A stretch of 64,000 nt of DNA from a bacterium. GTDB taxonomy: Bacteria > Hydrothermota > UBA3073 > JACQXS01 > JAQTXJ01. Location: assembly GCA_028716385.1 (NCBI GenBank), contig JAQUPX010000002.1, positions 168,756-232,755 on the forward strand, in the 5' to 3' direction. A program made the position numbers and the translations under genes. This document shows, in pieces, positions 18,123-28,603 of this stretch (the stretch's first letter is position 1; each line of letters begins with the position of its first letter). Below the pieces are notes generated by a model, which had not been told where the DNA came from, searched no databases, and was given only the letters and a program-made list of their open reading frames with translations.

Positions 18123-19071
18123 TTTCTGTTATAAATGCAGTTATATACTCTGCAGGAGTTACATCAAAAGCAGGATTAAACGCTTTTATCTCTTTGGGCG
18201 CGATTTCAACTCCTCTTATCTTTTTTATCTCTTCTTCTCCCCTTAGTTCAATATCTATTTCATTCCCGGATGCAATAGAGGTATCAATAGTTCCGTATGG
18301 CGCTGCAACATAAAAAGGAACATTATTTGTTTTTGCCAAAACTGCAAGCGCATAAGTCCCGATTTTATTTGCCGTATCCCCATTTCTTGTGATTCTGTCT
18401 GCACCTACTATACATAAATCTACCATTCCCTTTGATAACACATATCCTCTGGCGCTATCGCATATTAACGTTGCAGGTATATTATTACGAGTTAATTCCC
18501 ATGCTGTGAGTCTTGCTCCCTGGAGAACAGGTCTTGTTTCGGGGACAAAAACATTGGATATTTTATCTTTTGCAAGATAAATCGGGGCAAGTGCAGTTCC
18601 AATGCCTGCCGTAGCAAGAGCGCCTGCATTACAATGAGTCATACATCTGGCATTTTTCGGGATAAGACTAACTCCATATTCCCCTATTTTAGAACAGGTC
18701 TCTTCATCTTCGTTCTTTAACTTATCTGCTTCTTCGATAAAAGCTTGCAAATCAGTTGTATTGGCTAATACTTTTTTAACTCTATTTAAACTATAAAATA
18801 AATTATAAGCCGTGGGACGTGTACTTTCCAGTAATTTAATTGCGGAATTGATTTCTTCTTTTTTATTAGTATTTTGTGCTGCAAGGGCAACTCCATAAGC
18901 AGCGGCAATTCCTATTAACGGAGCTCCCCTAACCCTGAGACTTTTAATAGCTTCTGCCATTTCAGAAGGTGTGCGGATAATTTTGTATGTCTCCTCATTT
19001 GGCAATAAAGTCTGATCGAGGATTTTTACTATTCCATTTTCCCACGAGATTGTGGAAAAATTTAATTTCAT
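18094..19071 (-). CDS. mtnA: S-methyl-5-thioribose-1-phosphate isomerase
   Basis: 325 aa. Isomerises methylthioribose-1-phosphate to the ribulose form in methionine salvage; in organisms lacking the full pathway it serves related 5-deoxyribose disposal. Motifs: LRVRGAPLIGIAAAYG, MTHCNAGALATAGIGTAL with the catalytic Cys, VFVPETRPVLQGARLTAWEL, and CIVGADRITRNGDTANKIGT with the catalytic Asp. Overlaps sucD by 4 bp and the outer-membrane gene by 29 bp. No other mtn gene nearby. Confidence 0.93.
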   Translation of the reverse strand: MKLNFSTISWENGIVKILDQTLLPNEETYKIIRTPSEMAEAIKSLRVRGAPLIGIAAAYGVALAAQNTNKKEEINSAIKLLESTRPTAYNLFYSLNRVKKVLANTTDLQAFIEEADKLKNEDEETCSKIGEYGVSLIPKNARCMTHCNAGALATAGIGTALAPIYLAKDKISNVFVPETRPVLQGARLTAWELTRNNIPATLICDSARGYVLSKGMVDLCIVGADRITRNGDTANKIGTYALAVLAKTNNVPFYVAAPYGTIDTSIASGNEIDIELRGEEEIKKIRGVEIAPKEIKAFNPAFDVTPAEYITAFITENGIQKPPFK

Positions 19072-19934
19072 ATTGCTTTTTTTATCAAATCAGGAATTTC
19101 TGATAAGGTTTCCGAGATTATAGCGCCTGCTTCTTTTAATGCAGTTATTTTACTTTCTACCGTTCCCATATTACCTTCAATTATAGCGCCTGCATGTCCA
19201 AGTCGTTTACCTTTTGGAGCTGCTTTCCCCGCTATAAACGCAATTACCGGTTTATGCATATTTTTAATAAATTTAGCTGCCGTTTCCTCACAAACGCCAC
19301 CAAGTTCACCTGCCATTACGACTGCATCGGTATCAGGGTCTTCATCAAACAATTTCAATATACCATCAAAATTAGTTCCAAGAACAGGGTCACCGCCTAA
19401 TCCTACGGAAGTGGATTCTCCCATACCTGCAAGAGTCAATGAATTAGCTATATAATATGTTATAGCTCCGCTTCTGGCAACTGTCCCTATTCTTCCTTTG
19501 GAAAATGTTATCCCGGGTAACATACCAACAAGAGATTCCCCGGGTGAAATAATACCGGGTGTATTCCCTCCGATTACAAGAGTTCCTTTTTCTTCAGCTA
19601 TTTTTCTTACATATAACATATCGTGAATCGGGATCCGCTCAGTTATTACAATTACAGTTTTTACACCGGCATCTATGGCTTCAAGAATTGCATCTCTTGC
19701 AAATCTTGCCGGTACCCAGATAGATGATACTTCAATATCAGGATGTTTCCGCATACACTCGCTTACGGTATCGTAAACAGGAACGTTATGGACTTTTTCG
19801 CCGCCTTTCCCGGGAGTAACACCACCGACAACTTTTGTCCCGTATTCAAGCATAAATTTCGTATGAAGTTGAGCATTGGCTCCCGTAATTCCTTGAATAA
19901 TGGTTTCTGTTCCTTTTTTTATAATTATGGCCAT
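19068..19934 (-). CDS. sucD: Succinyl-CoA ligase (ADP/GDP-forming) subunit alpha
   Basis: 288 aa. Alpha subunit carrying the phosphohistidine. The CoA-binding N-terminus has IIQGITGANAQLHTKFML and GVTPGKGGEKVHNVPVYDTV; the active His is in GKRLGHAGAIIEG. The usual partner sucC is not adjacent, which is uncommon since sucCD are normally paired. First gene of the overlapping sucD-mtnA-outer-membrane-protein run. Shine-Dalgarno is weak. Confidence 0.93.
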   Translation of the reverse strand: MAIIIKKGTETIIQGITGANAQLHTKFMLEYGTKVVGGVTPGKGGEKVHNVPVYDTVSECMRKHPDIEVSSIWVPARFARDAILEAIDAGVKTVIVITERIPIHDMLYVRKIAEEKGTLVIGGNTPGIISPGESLVGMLPGITFSKGRIGTVARSGAITYYIANSLTLAGMGESTSVGLGGDPVLGTNFDGILKLFDEDPDTDAVVMAGELGGVCEETAAKFIKNMHKPVIAFIAGKAAPKGKRLGHAGAIIEGNMGTVESKITALKEAGAIISETLSEIPDLIKKAI

Positions 19935-19948
19935 TTTATTTAAAAGTA

Positions 19949-19976
19949 AGGAGCAGACTTTTTTATACCTGCTCCT
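19949..19976 (-). terminator. Hairpin between the small beta-barrel gene and sucD
   Basis: Perfect 8-bp arms AGGAGCAG (19949-19956) and CTGCTCCT (19969-19976) with a 12-base loop. On the minus strand it follows the stop of the gene at 20016 and is followed by TTACTTTT. It could end that transcript or attenuate read-through into sucD; the U-tract is imperfect. Confidence 0.4.
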
Positions 19977-20015
19977 ATGTTAATTTTTATGTTATCCTTT
20001 AATTATTTGTGAATC

Positions 20016-20729
20016 TTACCATTTTATAGCATAAGTAACGCCTGCTATTAGTCGTATATTCCATTGAGAGTAATGACCTTCTCTTGTATATTCAGTGCTT
20101 GCTGAATCTTCATAAGCAAAAGTCGATTTAGAGCTTGTAAAATAATCAAATCGTATACCTGCATCTGCGCTAAGTTTAGGAACTTGAGGAATCCATATTC
20201 TTGCTCCGACTTCTCCGGTTATCCCTGAATTAATAGCAACATTTTCGTTATAAATAGATTCGTTGGTAGATGCTTTTATACTATGTGTATTGAATCCGAA
20301 AAACGGACCTGCGCCTATCCAGGGGTAAACAGAAGGTATATTCCTTATGAAAATCCTTCCTAAAATGCCTACTCTTGTGGAACTAATTTCATATTTAGTT
20401 ACACTATCTATTCCAAATACACTATCTTTGCCTGAAAAACTGGATACATAACTTCCTGCATTTACTTCAAAACCTATAGGTAACCCCGGGACAGCAAATA
20501 CAAATTCACCCATAATTTCACCGCCAAATCCCATAAGCGTTTTAGCCTCTGTCGCACTTCCTGTAGCGGAAATTGTGGTATCAAATCCTCCGACATTAGA
20601 GGTTTTGTGCCATTCTTTTAACTGAATGCTTTCATACTGGTATCCAAACTTCGCTCCGACATTAACACATGTGATATCTTCATAAGGAGCGGTAACACAT
20701 AAAAGTATATTTAATATAATTGTATTCAT
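20016..20729 (-). CDS. Small outer-membrane beta-barrel protein
   Basis: 237 aa. A short hydrophobic N-terminus (MNTIILNILLCVTA), then amphipathic strands (VNVGAKFGYQYESI, ARIWIPQVPKLSADAGIRF) ending in HYSQWNIRLIAGVTYAIKW, with an aromatic C-terminal residue typical of barrels. Resembles opacity/OmpW-like barrels in general form only. A TTGACA lies upstream on the minus strand (20767-20762). Function unknown. Confidence 0.65.
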   Translation of the reverse strand: MNTIILNILLCVTAPYEDITCVNVGAKFGYQYESIQLKEWHKTSNVGGFDTTISATGSATEAKTLMGFGGEIMGEFVFAVPGLPIGFEVNAGSYVSSFSGKDSVFGIDSVTKYEISSTRVGILGRIFIRNIPSVYPWIGAGPFFGFNTHSIKASTNESIYNENVAINSGITGEVGARIWIPQVPKLSADAGIRFDYFTSSKSTFAYEDSASTEYTREGHYSQWNIRLIAGVTYAIKW

Positions 20730-20934
20730 AATATGATTTAATTAGTTATAATCTTATATATTGTCAAGTTTTTTTGTGATTTCATTTTATATAATATAAT
20801 TAATAGTTCAATAGCTTTTATATTAACTGGATATTTTTACCCGATAATTGTCTATATTTTATAAGTTTTATGCTTGTTTTTTATATTTAGGTGTAATGAA
20901 TACAATATAAAAAGAACGATTCTGTAAAAAAGAG

Positions 20935-20967
20935 TTGACAAAAGTCCAAAAATGATACATGTATATA
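20935..20967 (+). promoter_or_regulatory. Candidate promoter of the rpsU-dnaG-rpoD operon
   Basis: TTGACA at 20935-20940; the -10 is less clear within 20954-20967 (GATACATGTATATA). A near-perfect Shine-Dalgarno AAGGAGGTGA follows at 20989-20998, 7 bp before the rpsU ATG. Confidence 0.45.
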
Positions 20968-21005
20968 CCCTAATTAAAAGTTTGCTTTAAGGAGGTGAGG
21001 ACTGA

Positions 21006-21170
21006 ATGGTAACTGAACACGTAAAGGATGATGAGTCCTTTGAATCTGCCTACAAAAGATTTAAGAGACGTTGTGAAAAAGAGCAAATTTTTTGGGAATT
21101 TAAAAGGCATGAGCATTATGAAAAGCCGTCACAAAAAAAGAGAGAAGCTTTTAAAAATAGAGATAAGTGA
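21006..21170 (+). CDS. rpsU: 30S ribosomal protein S21
   Basis: A 54-codon gene from ATG 21006 to TGA 21170. It reads [20 protein letters not shown] and continues with [20 protein letters not shown], a Lys/Arg-rich S21 pattern (the FKRRCEK core and the [13 protein letters not shown] tail). The Shine-Dalgarno is excellent. The stop overlaps the dnaG GTG start by 4 bp (GTGA). The rpsU-dnaG-rpoD order is the classic macromolecular-synthesis operon, which strongly supports the call despite the small size. Confidence 0.95.
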   Translation: MVTEHVKDDESFESAYKRFKRRCEKEQIFWEFKRHEHYEKPSQKKREAFKNRDK

Positions 21171-22780
21171 AAATTTCCCAGGAAATAATAACCCAAGTTA
21201 AAGAAGCTAATCCAATTGAAGTAGTATTAGGCTCATATCTGTCTTTAAAGAAGGCAGGTAAGAACTTTAAAGCATTATGTCCTTTTCATAATGAAAAAAC
21301 GCCTTCTTTTCTGATATCTCCTGAAAAAGGTATATATCATTGCTTCGGATGTGGAAAATCCGGAAATGTATTCACTTTTATGATGGAATACAACAACCTT
21401 AACTTCAATGATGCAGTAAGGACTCTTGCCGAAAAGGCAGGTATAAAAATACAAACCACCGCATCAAACAACGAAAATGAGGAATTATACAAGGTAAATG
21501 AATTTGCTGCCGAATTCTTTCATTCGATGCTTCTACGAAACAAACAAAGCCCTGCATGGAGTTGGATTAAAAGCCGTGAAATAAAAGAATCTACAATTGA
21601 AACATTTATGCTTGGATATGCGCCTGTAGAACCTATAATTCTAGAAAAAGCTAAAGCTAATAAAATAAATACCAGAGATTTAGAAAAACTTGGACTTTTA
21701 AGTAATGGAAGACCTGCATTTAGGCATAAAATTATATTTCCGATTAGAAATAGGTGGAATAAAGTATTGGGTTTTGGAACAAGAGTCCTGGATGATTCAG
21801 AACCTAAATATATAAATTCTATGGAATCTGCCATATTCAAAAAAGGGAATATATTATACGGATTATACGAAACAGGTAAATTCTTAAAAGAAGAAGCCAT
21901 TCTTGTAGAAGGATATATGGACTTGATTACTCTACAACAGGCCGGGATAAATAATGTAGTAGCAAGTATGGGGACTTCTCTTACGGAAACACAAGCAAAA
22001 ACATTAAAACTTTATACGGATAAAGTAACGATTCTTTATGATGGCGACCAGAGTGGCATTAAAGCTGCAGAAAGAGCTATAGATATTTTATTAAGCGCTT
22101 CTCTTGAAGTTAAAGTATTAATTCTCCCGGATAATGAAGACCCGGATTCGTTTATTAGAAAATTTGGCAAAATAGATTTTTCCAAAGCACAAAGTTTTGA
22201 GGAATTTAAATTTAAAAATTGCGCAACCGTTGAAGAAAAATCTGCTTTAATAAAAAATTTTCAGCAAACTTTAGCCAAAATCCCCGATGAAATAAGGCGA
22301 GAACTATGGGCTACGGAAATTGCTCATAAACTAAATATAAATAAAAAATTTTTATTAGAATCTTCTCAGCAAAATTTGCATCTAATAAAAAGGACAGTAA
22401 ATCATAAAAATATGGAAACTTTAGAAACCGAATTGCTTGGACTTGCATCATCTTCACCTAAAGTATCGGAATTGCTTATAAAAGACTCCTTTAATCCTAC
22501 AACAGTTGAGTTGAAACCTTTTTTTGATATGGTTTATAATGGTGCAAAATGTTCGGATTTATTAAATGAAATAACAGACGAAAACATTAAAAACATTGTT
22601 GTAACCGCCGGACTTTCATTAGAAAATATGGAAGATTTAGAAAAAATGGTTGAAGGTTATATTAATAGTATAAACAAAATAAAAAAGAATATAAGAAAGG
22701 ATGAAATCCGTAAAATAATAGAAAAAGGAACAGTTTCTGAAGAAACTTTAAGAGAATATCAACAACTTATAAATTCTTAA
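21167..22780 (+). CDS. dnaG: DNA primase
   Basis: 537 aa, GTG start coupled to rpsU. Makes RNA primers at the replication fork. The CHC2 zinc finger is [11 protein letters not shown] then [15 protein letters not shown] (residues about 38-70); the RNA-polymerase-like domain follows. The Toprim domain has [15 protein letters not shown] and [16 protein letters not shown]. The C-terminal helicase-binding region is shorter and diverged compared with E. coli. Followed 26 bp later by rpoD. Confidence 0.97.
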   Translation: MKISQEIITQVKEANPIEVVLGSYLSLKKAGKNFKALCPFHNEKTPSFLISPEKGIYHCFGCGKSGNVFTFMMEYNNLNFNDAVRTLAEKAGIKIQTTASNNENEELYKVNEFAAEFFHSMLLRNKQSPAWSWIKSREIKESTIETFMLGYAPVEPIILEKAKANKINTRDLEKLGLLSNGRPAFRHKIIFPIRNRWNKVLGFGTRVLDDSEPKYINSMESAIFKKGNILYGLYETGKFLKEEAILVEGYMDLITLQQAGINNVVASMGTSLTETQAKTLKLYTDKVTILYDGDQSGIKAAERAIDILLSASLEVKVLILPDNEDPDSFIRKFGKIDFSKAQSFEEFKFKNCATVEEKSALIKNFQQTLAKIPDEIRRELWATEIAHKLNINKKFLLESSQQNLHLIKRTVNHKNMETLETELLGLASSSPKVSELLIKDSFNPTTVELKPFFDMVYNGAKCSDLLNEITDENIKNIVVTAGLSLENMEDLEKMVEGYINSINKIKKNIRKDEIRKIIEKGTVSEETLREYQQLINS

Positions 22781-22806
22781 TTTTCGTTTAATTGGAAAGG
22801 TAAACT

Positions 22807-24366
22807 ATGATACAATATATAGAAAAAATACTTAAACTTGTGGACGAGAACAACGAAGTAACTTTTAAACAACTAAACGACCTGCTTCCAAGTGATGTTA
22901 TATCCCCTCAGGCCTTTGAGAAAATCATTGCCGAGTTAGAAACCGTCGGTATTAAAGTTGTAGAAGAATTACATATAAAAAATATACCGAAAAAAGTAGT
23001 TGTTGAAACAGAAAAGTTTGAAAATCCTACAAAAACCTATTTTAAAGAAATAGGGAGTGTTTTGCTATTATCTCGTGATGAGGAAGTAAGACTTGCAAAA
23101 TCTATAGAAGAAAAGTACAGAACTTTGGCAATGGCAGTATTCTCAACTACGTTTACAATAAATGAGTTATTGAAATATCAGAAGAAAGTTGAACAACGAA
23201 AGATTCCTCCTGAAGAATTTATCAGAATAACTATACCTGCCCCATCTGCAGAATTCATAGAGAAGGAAAGAAGACATATACTCGATACTATGAACCTTGT
23301 CAGGAAAAAAAGAAACGAAATCGCCCCATTATTAAATAGAAAAAATGCAAATCCTGTTATTATCAAGCAAAAAAAACGTGGTATAAAAGAAGCCCTTCTA
23401 AAACTTGATTTACAGTATGGTTATATAGATGAAATTCTTTCGAGACTTAAAATATTTGCGGCTAAAGTAGAGCTCAAAGAAGAAAAAGTTAAATGTACAG
23501 GTAAGAAATTAATATTCAAAAAATTAATTAAACAATGCGAAGAAGAAATCGGTATGAAAAGATCGAACTTCGATAAACTTTTAAAAGAAATAGAAAATTA
23601 TGAAGTTATATTAACGGGAGCCAAACAACAGCTTGCTTACGCTAACGTCAGATTAGTGATTTCAATAGCAAAACGCTATATGAATAGAGGCCTTGAATTT
23701 ACCGATTTAATACAGGAAGGGAACGAAGGTTTGATGAAAGCCGTTACTAAATTTGATTATAGAAAGGGATACAAGTTTTCTACCTATGCGAGTTGGTGGA
23801 TTAGACAAGCTATTACAAGAGCGATTGCCGACCAGGCAAGAACGATAAGGGTTCCGATTCATATAACGGAAATAATTCACCGCGTATTAAGAGAAACACG
23901 TCTTTTATTGCAGGAATATGGTAAAGAACCTACACCGGAAGAAATTGCATCAAGACTTGATATTCCGGTCACTAAAGTAAAATCTGTCTTCCTTATAGCA
24001 CAGGACATTATTTCTCTTGACCGACCAATCGGTGATGACGGAGATTCTTTCCTCGGAGATTTTATTGCAGACGGAAGCGAAGCATCTCCTACTTATTCCA
24101 TATCAAGAGTTTTATTAAAAGAAAGATTGGAAGAAGTATTAAAAGACCTTAGTAAAAAAGAACAAAAAGTAATAGAACTGAGATTCGGTCTACACGGACA
24201 TCAACCCAAAACTCTTGAAGAAATAGGCTTAATTTTTGACGTAACAAGAGAAAGAATAAGACAAATAGAACAAAAGGCGCTCAAAAAACTAAAATATAAA
24301 GAAAGAAGAAAGAAATTAGAGCCTTTATTGGAATTACTCCAGGATACTCCTTTACCAAGACAGTAA
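22807..24366 (+). CDS. rpoD: Primary sigma factor (sigma70 family)
   Basis: 519 aa. Region 1.2 starts at [17 protein letters not shown]; region 2 holds [39 protein letters not shown] and the promoter-melting [16 protein letters not shown]. Region 3 begins [10 protein letters not shown], and the region 4 helix-turn-helix is [20 protein letters not shown]. The non-conserved region between 1.2 and 2 is moderate in length and Lys-rich. It is the last gene of the operon; the TTGACA-rich promoters in this window match its expected specificity. Confidence 0.97.
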   Translation: MIQYIEKILKLVDENNEVTFKQLNDLLPSDVISPQAFEKIIAELETVGIKVVEELHIKNIPKKVVVETEKFENPTKTYFKEIGSVLLLSRDEEVRLAKSIEEKYRTLAMAVFSTTFTINELLKYQKKVEQRKIPPEEFIRITIPAPSAEFIEKERRHILDTMNLVRKKRNEIAPLLNRKNANPVIIKQKKRGIKEALLKLDLQYGYIDEILSRLKIFAAKVELKEEKVKCTGKKLIFKKLIKQCEEEIGMKRSNFDKLLKEIENYEVILTGAKQQLAYANVRLVISIAKRYMNRGLEFTDLIQEGNEGLMKAVTKFDYRKGYKFSTYASWWIRQAITRAIADQARTIRVPIHITEIIHRVLRETRLLLQEYGKEPTPEEIASRLDIPVTKVKSVFLIAQDIISLDRPIGDDGDSFLGDFIADGSEASPTYSISRVLLKERLEEVLKDLSKKEQKVIELRFGLHGHQPKTLEEIGLIFDVTRERIRQIEQKALKKLKYKERRKKLEPLLELLQDTPLPRQ

Positions 24367-24419
24367 TTTTTCTTGTCGGAGTAGTTTATTAAATGCGGTT
24401 TTAGTCGTGCCTGATTCTC

Positions 24420-25193
24420 TTATATTTCCACAAATTCTCTTTTCCTTCCGGTAAATTTAGCACTTTTTGTATAACCTGCTTCTTTAACCAGTTTTGCGGC
24501 ATAATCAAAATCTGCACCAACTCTCGCCGGCAAATGGGAATCCGAGCCAAAAGTAATAGGAACTCCTTTGTTATTACACATCTCTAATAATTGCTTACCC
24601 GGGTAAATCTCTTTACAGGGTTTTATTAATCCGCTTGTATTAATATCTATGCACACGTCACCTTCTTTGAGCGCCCGGGCAGTTTCTTCTAGCAAGTCAT
24701 CAATGTTTTTTGTAGGTCTATGTCCAAATTTTTTTATGACATCGGGATGTGCGATAATGTCAAATAATCCTGTCCTGGCAGCTTTTCTGACTAAATCAAA
24801 ATACAAAACGTATAATTCATATATGTCCCATTTTTCGTACCCTTTGACTTGTTTCGGGCTATCAAAACACCAATCGTCTAGATGATGAACCGAGCCGATT
24901 ACATAATCAAAAGGATAGCTTTTTATAAACTCTTTTGTTTCGTTTTCAAATCCGGGAAGAAAGTCCAATTCAATGCCAAACTTAATCGGGATTGCCGACT
25001 CTTTGTTCATATTTTGAATTTTATCAATCACAATAGGCATATCCGAAGTTTTCATAGTCCATTCAACTTCTTTGAAACATATATGGTCTGAAAATCCGAT
25101 TTCTGTTACTCCATTCTTTATAGCCGCTTTTAGATATTCTTCATGCGTACCGCTCCCATCCGAAAAAATCGTATGTATGTGATAATCTATCAT
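24420..25193 (-). CDS. PHP-domain phosphatase, histidinol-phosphatase type
   Basis: 257 aa. N-terminal DYHIHTIFSDGSGTHEEYL and GFSDHICF provide the first PHP metal ligands; later GSVHHLDDW, IIAHPDVIKKFG and FGSDSHLPARVG complete the trinuclear site. The pattern fits the HisK/HisJ family, which dephosphorylates histidinol phosphate, but no his genes are nearby and other PHP substrates are possible. Lies 11 bp after ptb on the same strand. Confidence 0.85.
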   Translation of the reverse strand: MIDYHIHTIFSDGSGTHEEYLKAAIKNGVTEIGFSDHICFKEVEWTMKTSDMPIVIDKIQNMNKESAIPIKFGIELDFLPGFENETKEFIKSYPFDYVIGSVHHLDDWCFDSPKQVKGYEKWDIYELYVLYFDLVRKAARTGLFDIIAHPDVIKKFGHRPTKNIDDLLEETARALKEGDVCIDINTSGLIKPCKEIYPGKQLLEMCNNKGVPITFGSDSHLPARVGADFDYAAKLVKEAGYTKSAKFTGRKREFVEI

Positions 25194-25204
25194 AGTCTTT
25201 TCCC

Positions 25205-26080
25205 TTAACAGCTCACTACTCCCAGCGCTATGGAATTCAGCTTAGTATCTTTTGAGTCCGAACGTGACAACATTACACACGGCAATTTCGCGCCCATAAC
25301 CGCTCCGGCAATTGATGCTCCACCAAGATAAATCATAGATTTTGCGGATATGTTACCTGCCGCTATGTTAGGCATAATTAAAATGTCCGCATCCCCGCAT
25401 ACGGAATGCTTTATTCCCTTTAATTCACAAGCTTTGGGCGATACCGCAAGGTCAAGCGCAAAAGGTCCTGCCACCTCGCAAACTCCAAATTTCTTTTCTC
25501 CTGCCATTTTAACAAGCTCAACTGCATCCATAGTTTCAGGCATATCCGGATTTGGGACTTCTATTGCGCAGACTATCGCCACTTTAGGGCATTCTATCCC
25601 CAATTTATGTGCAAAATCAACAGCATTCATTAAAATATCTGCTTTGACTTCAAGATTCGGATAAATATTCATTCCGCCATCTGTTATGAAAAGCAGTTTA
25701 TCATAAAACTTCGTTGACATAACCGCAATATGAGACATTGTCCTGCCAATTCTAAGCCCTGTAGATTTGTCCAGAACTCCTTTAAGAAATGCCGAAGTTG
25801 ATACCTTGCCTTTCATAATAATATCAGCCTCTCCCCTACCTGCGATTTGTGCCGCAATCAAAGGAGTCTCTTCGGCACTTGCAGATATAATTTCAAAAGA
25901 AGTCTGGAACTTTTCTATCTTTTCTTTATCTCCGACAAGAAAGACTTTATTAATAAGCCCGATTCCTTTTGCAACTTGAAGTTCTTCTATAGCGACGGCA
26001 TCATCTCCACCGCTCACGACAATATTTTTCGGTCCTTTTGCTTTTGCTTCCTTTAATAAAGCTTCAAAATTCCTTATCAT
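25205..26080 (-). CDS. ptb: Phosphate butyryl/acetyltransferase family enzyme
   Basis: About 291 aa. Start taken at the ATG at 26080, which follows GGAGGAAAG; an upstream in-frame Met at 26107 only adds MQGNSKGGK. Motifs include ADIIMKGKVSTSAFLKGVLD, DGGMNIYPNLEVKADIL, CEVAGPFALDLAVSPKA, and ADILIMPNIAAGNISAKSM then GAKLPCVMLSRSDS, as in phosphotransbutyrylases that exchange acyl-CoA and acyl-phosphate. A partner acyl kinase (buk) is not in the window. Cotranscribed with the PHP gene. Substrate chain length cannot be told. Confidence 0.88.
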   Translation of the reverse strand: MIRNFEALLKEAKAKGPKNIVVSGGDDAVAIEELQVAKGIGLINKVFLVGDKEKIEKFQTSFEIISASAEETPLIAAQIAGRGEADIIMKGKVSTSAFLKGVLDKSTGLRIGRTMSHIAVMSTKFYDKLLFITDGGMNIYPNLEVKADILMNAVDFAHKLGIECPKVAIVCAIEVPNPDMPETMDAVELVKMAGEKKFGVCEVAGPFALDLAVSPKACELKGIKHSVCGDADILIMPNIAAGNISAKSMIYLGGASIAGAVMGAKLPCVMLSRSDSKDTKLNSIALGVVSC

Positions 26081-26131
26081 CTTTCCTCCTTTTGAATTCC
26101 CCTGCACTTTAAGTCATGGGACAATACCAAC

Positions 26132-26161
26132 CGCCAAAGACAACTCTGCCTTTGGCGGATA
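26132..26161. repeat. Palindromic repeat between ptb and slipin
   Basis: CCGCCAAAG (26132-) pairs with CTTTGGCGG near 26152-26160. It belongs to the CCGCC...GGCGG palindromes dispersed through the window; it could also act as a terminator hairpin for the slipin transcript. Confidence 0.6.
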
Positions 26162-26205
26162 ATTTTCTAATTTCCCTATCTATTTTCTTTTCCTACCTGC
26201 TATGT

Positions 26206-26973
26206 TTACCCTTTATTCGTAGGTATTTTCTCTAAAAACGGTCTTACAAGTTCCAATGGCAATGGGAATATAATCGTAGAGTTCTTTTCTGTTGCAATTT
26301 CTGTCAATGTCTGCAAATATCTCAACTGTAATGCCGCTCCGGATTTCGCCAATACGTCAGCAGCTTCTCTCAATTTTTCCGATGCTTCAAATTCACCAAG
26401 CGCGTGTATGACTTTGGCTCTTCTTTCTCTTTCAGCTTCTGCCTGTTTTGCCATTGCGCGTTTCATTTCGTCCGACAAATCAACGTGTTTTATTTCTACA
26501 AGTGATATCTTTATACCCCACGGATCTGTCTGTTCATCTATGATTACCTGTATTTCTTTATTGATTTTATCTCTATTTGCAAGTAATTCGTCCAAATCTA
26601 CCTGTCCTAAAATACTTCTTAATGTCGTTTGTGAAATCTGTGACGTTGCATAAAGATAATCCTGAACCGCTATAAGCGCTTTACCGGGATCAACGACTCT
26701 ATAAAAAACAACCGCGCTTACTTTTATTGAAACGTTATCATGAGTTATTACGTCCTGTGGTGGCATATCAAACGTAACGACTCTTAATGGAATTCTCGTA
26801 AGCCTATCAAAACCTGGAATTATAAGCACAAATCCGGGTCCTTTTACTCCAACAAACCGACCGAGTCTGAATACTACGCCTCTTTCATATTCGGGCAATA
26901 TTCTTATTGCGTTCGCAAGTATCATAATCGCAATAACTACAACAAACATTACTGCAGGTGCAATACCAAACAT
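26206..26973 (-). CDS. Slipin (SPFH/band 7 stomatin-like membrane protein)
   Basis: 255 aa. One N-terminal membrane helix ([12 protein letters not shown]), then the SPFH domain: [55 protein letters not shown] and [15 protein letters not shown] helical C-terminus ([19 protein letters not shown]) oligomerises such proteins into membrane rings. Slipins usually pair with an NfeD protease; here nfeD lies about 4.5 kb upstream at 31465 with surface-protein genes between. AAGGAGGCGG precedes the ATG. Confidence 0.92.
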   Translation of the reverse strand: MFGIAPAVMFVVVIAIMILANAIRILPEYERGVVFRLGRFVGVKGPGFVLIIPGFDRLTRIPLRVVTFDMPPQDVITHDNVSIKVSAVVFYRVVDPGKALIAVQDYLYATSQISQTTLRSILGQVDLDELLANRDKINKEIQVIIDEQTDPWGIKISLVEIKHVDLSDEMKRAMAKQAEAERERRAKVIHALGEFEASEKLREAADVLAKSGAALQLRYLQTLTEIATEKNSTIIFPLPLELVRPFLEKIPTNKG

Positions 26974-27063
26974 TTCCGCCTCCTTGCCAAATTTGTCAAA
27001 ATTTCATGTCGAAATTTTATTACAAATTTGAGCATCCCGCCTTGGCGGGATTGTCTATCTCTT

Positions 27064-28494
27064 TTATTTTATAACTGTAATCTTCTTTGTCGTCTTAAAT
27101 GTGCCGGTATTCATTTGCACAAAATATATCCCCGCTTTTAGTTCTTTTGCATTTAGATTAATACTATAACTCCCTGCCGCTTTCTCCTCATCCAATAATG
27201 TCTTTACACAACTTCCTGAAATATCATAAATCGCCAACGAAACCTTACTCATAATCGGAATTTTATAGCTGATAACCGTTGACTTTACAAACGGGTTTCC
27301 CCGAAATTGGAGCGTAGCGACATCCCGCCCTGGCGGGACCGAAATTGATGATTCTTCTATTCCTGAGCCTGAAATCCTTATTAACCATAAATCATATGAA
27401 CCGGCACCGGAAGAAGCTGTCCACCCTGTTACTATATATCCTCTGTCTTCTGTTTCTTGAACTGAATATCCCCTATCCTGAGCGCTTCCGCCAAAAGTCT
27501 TTGTCCATAACGTGTCACCCGATGCATCCGTTTTTATAAGCCATCCGTCATAATTACCTGCGCCGTAAGATTTTGTATATCCAACTAGTACATACCCGCT
27601 GTCTGAAGTTTGTTGAACCGAATAACTTATATCCGAAGAATCTCCGCCAAAGATTCTTGTCCACAAAGTGTCTCCGTTTGAATCGGTTTTTATAAGACAA
27701 ATATCTTCGGTATCGGCAATAGTATAACCTATTACAATATACCCGCTGTCAAAAGTTTGTTGGACTGCCCGACCCTTGCTCCAGGGAGTTTTGTTCAAAG
27801 TTTTAGTCCATAAGGTATCGCCGGATGCATCTGTTTTAAGTAACCAGATAACGCCTTCATTGTTAATAGTTGTACGCCCTGCTATGATATACCCGTTGTC
27901 AAAAGTCTGTTGAACGGATTCGCCCCAGTTTTGTGCAGTGTCACCAAAAGTCCTTGTCCATAAAGTATCTCCTGATGCATCCGTTTTTACAAGATATAAA
28001 TCATAGTCTGAAGCTCCATGCCAACATCCCGTTACGATATACCCGCTGTCTGAAGTTTGTTGTCCTGAAAAACCATAATCCCAGTAACCCTGCATTCCCC
28101 AACTCCTTGTCCAAAGAGTATCTCCTAAGGAATCTGTTTTTACTAGCCAAAAATTAGCGGTATCACAAAAATTCGTATTTCCTGTTATAATATATCCTCT
28201 GTCAAAAGTCTGTTGGACTACATACCCCCCATCGTTACCAGTGCCACCAAAAGTTTTTGTCCATAATGTATCTCCAAATGCATCCGTTTTTATAAGCCAA
28301 ACATCACTGCCACCGGCACCGTAAGAATTTGTACTGCCTGTCATAACATACCCGCCATCAATCGTCTGTTTAACGGAATAACCCATATCAGTAGATGCCC
28401 CACCAAAAGTTTTTTCCCATAATGTACTTGGCGCATCGGCAAAACTATCGGATAAAGCTATGCATATACTAATTCCTACAAATAAACCTTTCAT
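27064..28494 (-). CDS. Secreted repeat protein with C-terminal sorting tail
   Basis: 476 aa. A short signal peptide (MKGLFVGISICIALSDSFA) leads to about seven 50-residue repeats: WTKTFGG...QQT.D.GYI..G.T...WLIKTDASGD (about 25-385). After GIEESSIS comes a short segment, VPPGRDVATLQFR, that reads a CCCGCC-CTGGCGGG palindromic repeat in frame. The Por-type tail follows: NPFVKSTVISYKIP, VSLAIYDISGSCVKTL, LKAGIYFVQMNTG. Close paralogue of 29310 in the tail and of 11265 and 36009 in the repeats. Shine-Dalgarno GGAGGAAG. Ligand unknown. Confidence 0.85.
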   Translation of the reverse strand: MKGLFVGISICIALSDSFADAPSTLWEKTFGGASTDMGYSVKQTIDGGYVMTGSTNSYGAGGSDVWLIKTDAFGDTLWTKTFGGTGNDGGYVVQQTFDRGYIITGNTNFCDTANFWLVKTDSLGDTLWTRSWGMQGYWDYGFSGQQTSDSGYIVTGCWHGASDYDLYLVKTDASGDTLWTRTFGDTAQNWGESVQQTFDNGYIIAGRTTINNEGVIWLLKTDASGDTLWTKTLNKTPWSKGRAVQQTFDSGYIVIGYTIADTEDICLIKTDSNGDTLWTRIFGGDSSDISYSVQQTSDSGYVLVGYTKSYGAGNYDGWLIKTDASGDTLWTKTFGGSAQDRGYSVQETEDRGYIVTGWTASSGAGSYDLWLIRISGSGIEESSISVPPGRDVATLQFRGNPFVKSTVISYKIPIMSKVSLAIYDISGSCVKTLLDEEKAAGSYSINLNAKELKAGIYFVQMNTGTFKTTKKITVIK

Positions 28495-28603
28495 CTCTTC
28501 CTCCTTCCAAATTTACCAAAACTTTCCATTAAATCTTACTTATTAAGCCATATCTTTTCCCTTTTGTCAACACTTCTCTCTCTAATTCTAATCTTCTGAT
28601 ACA

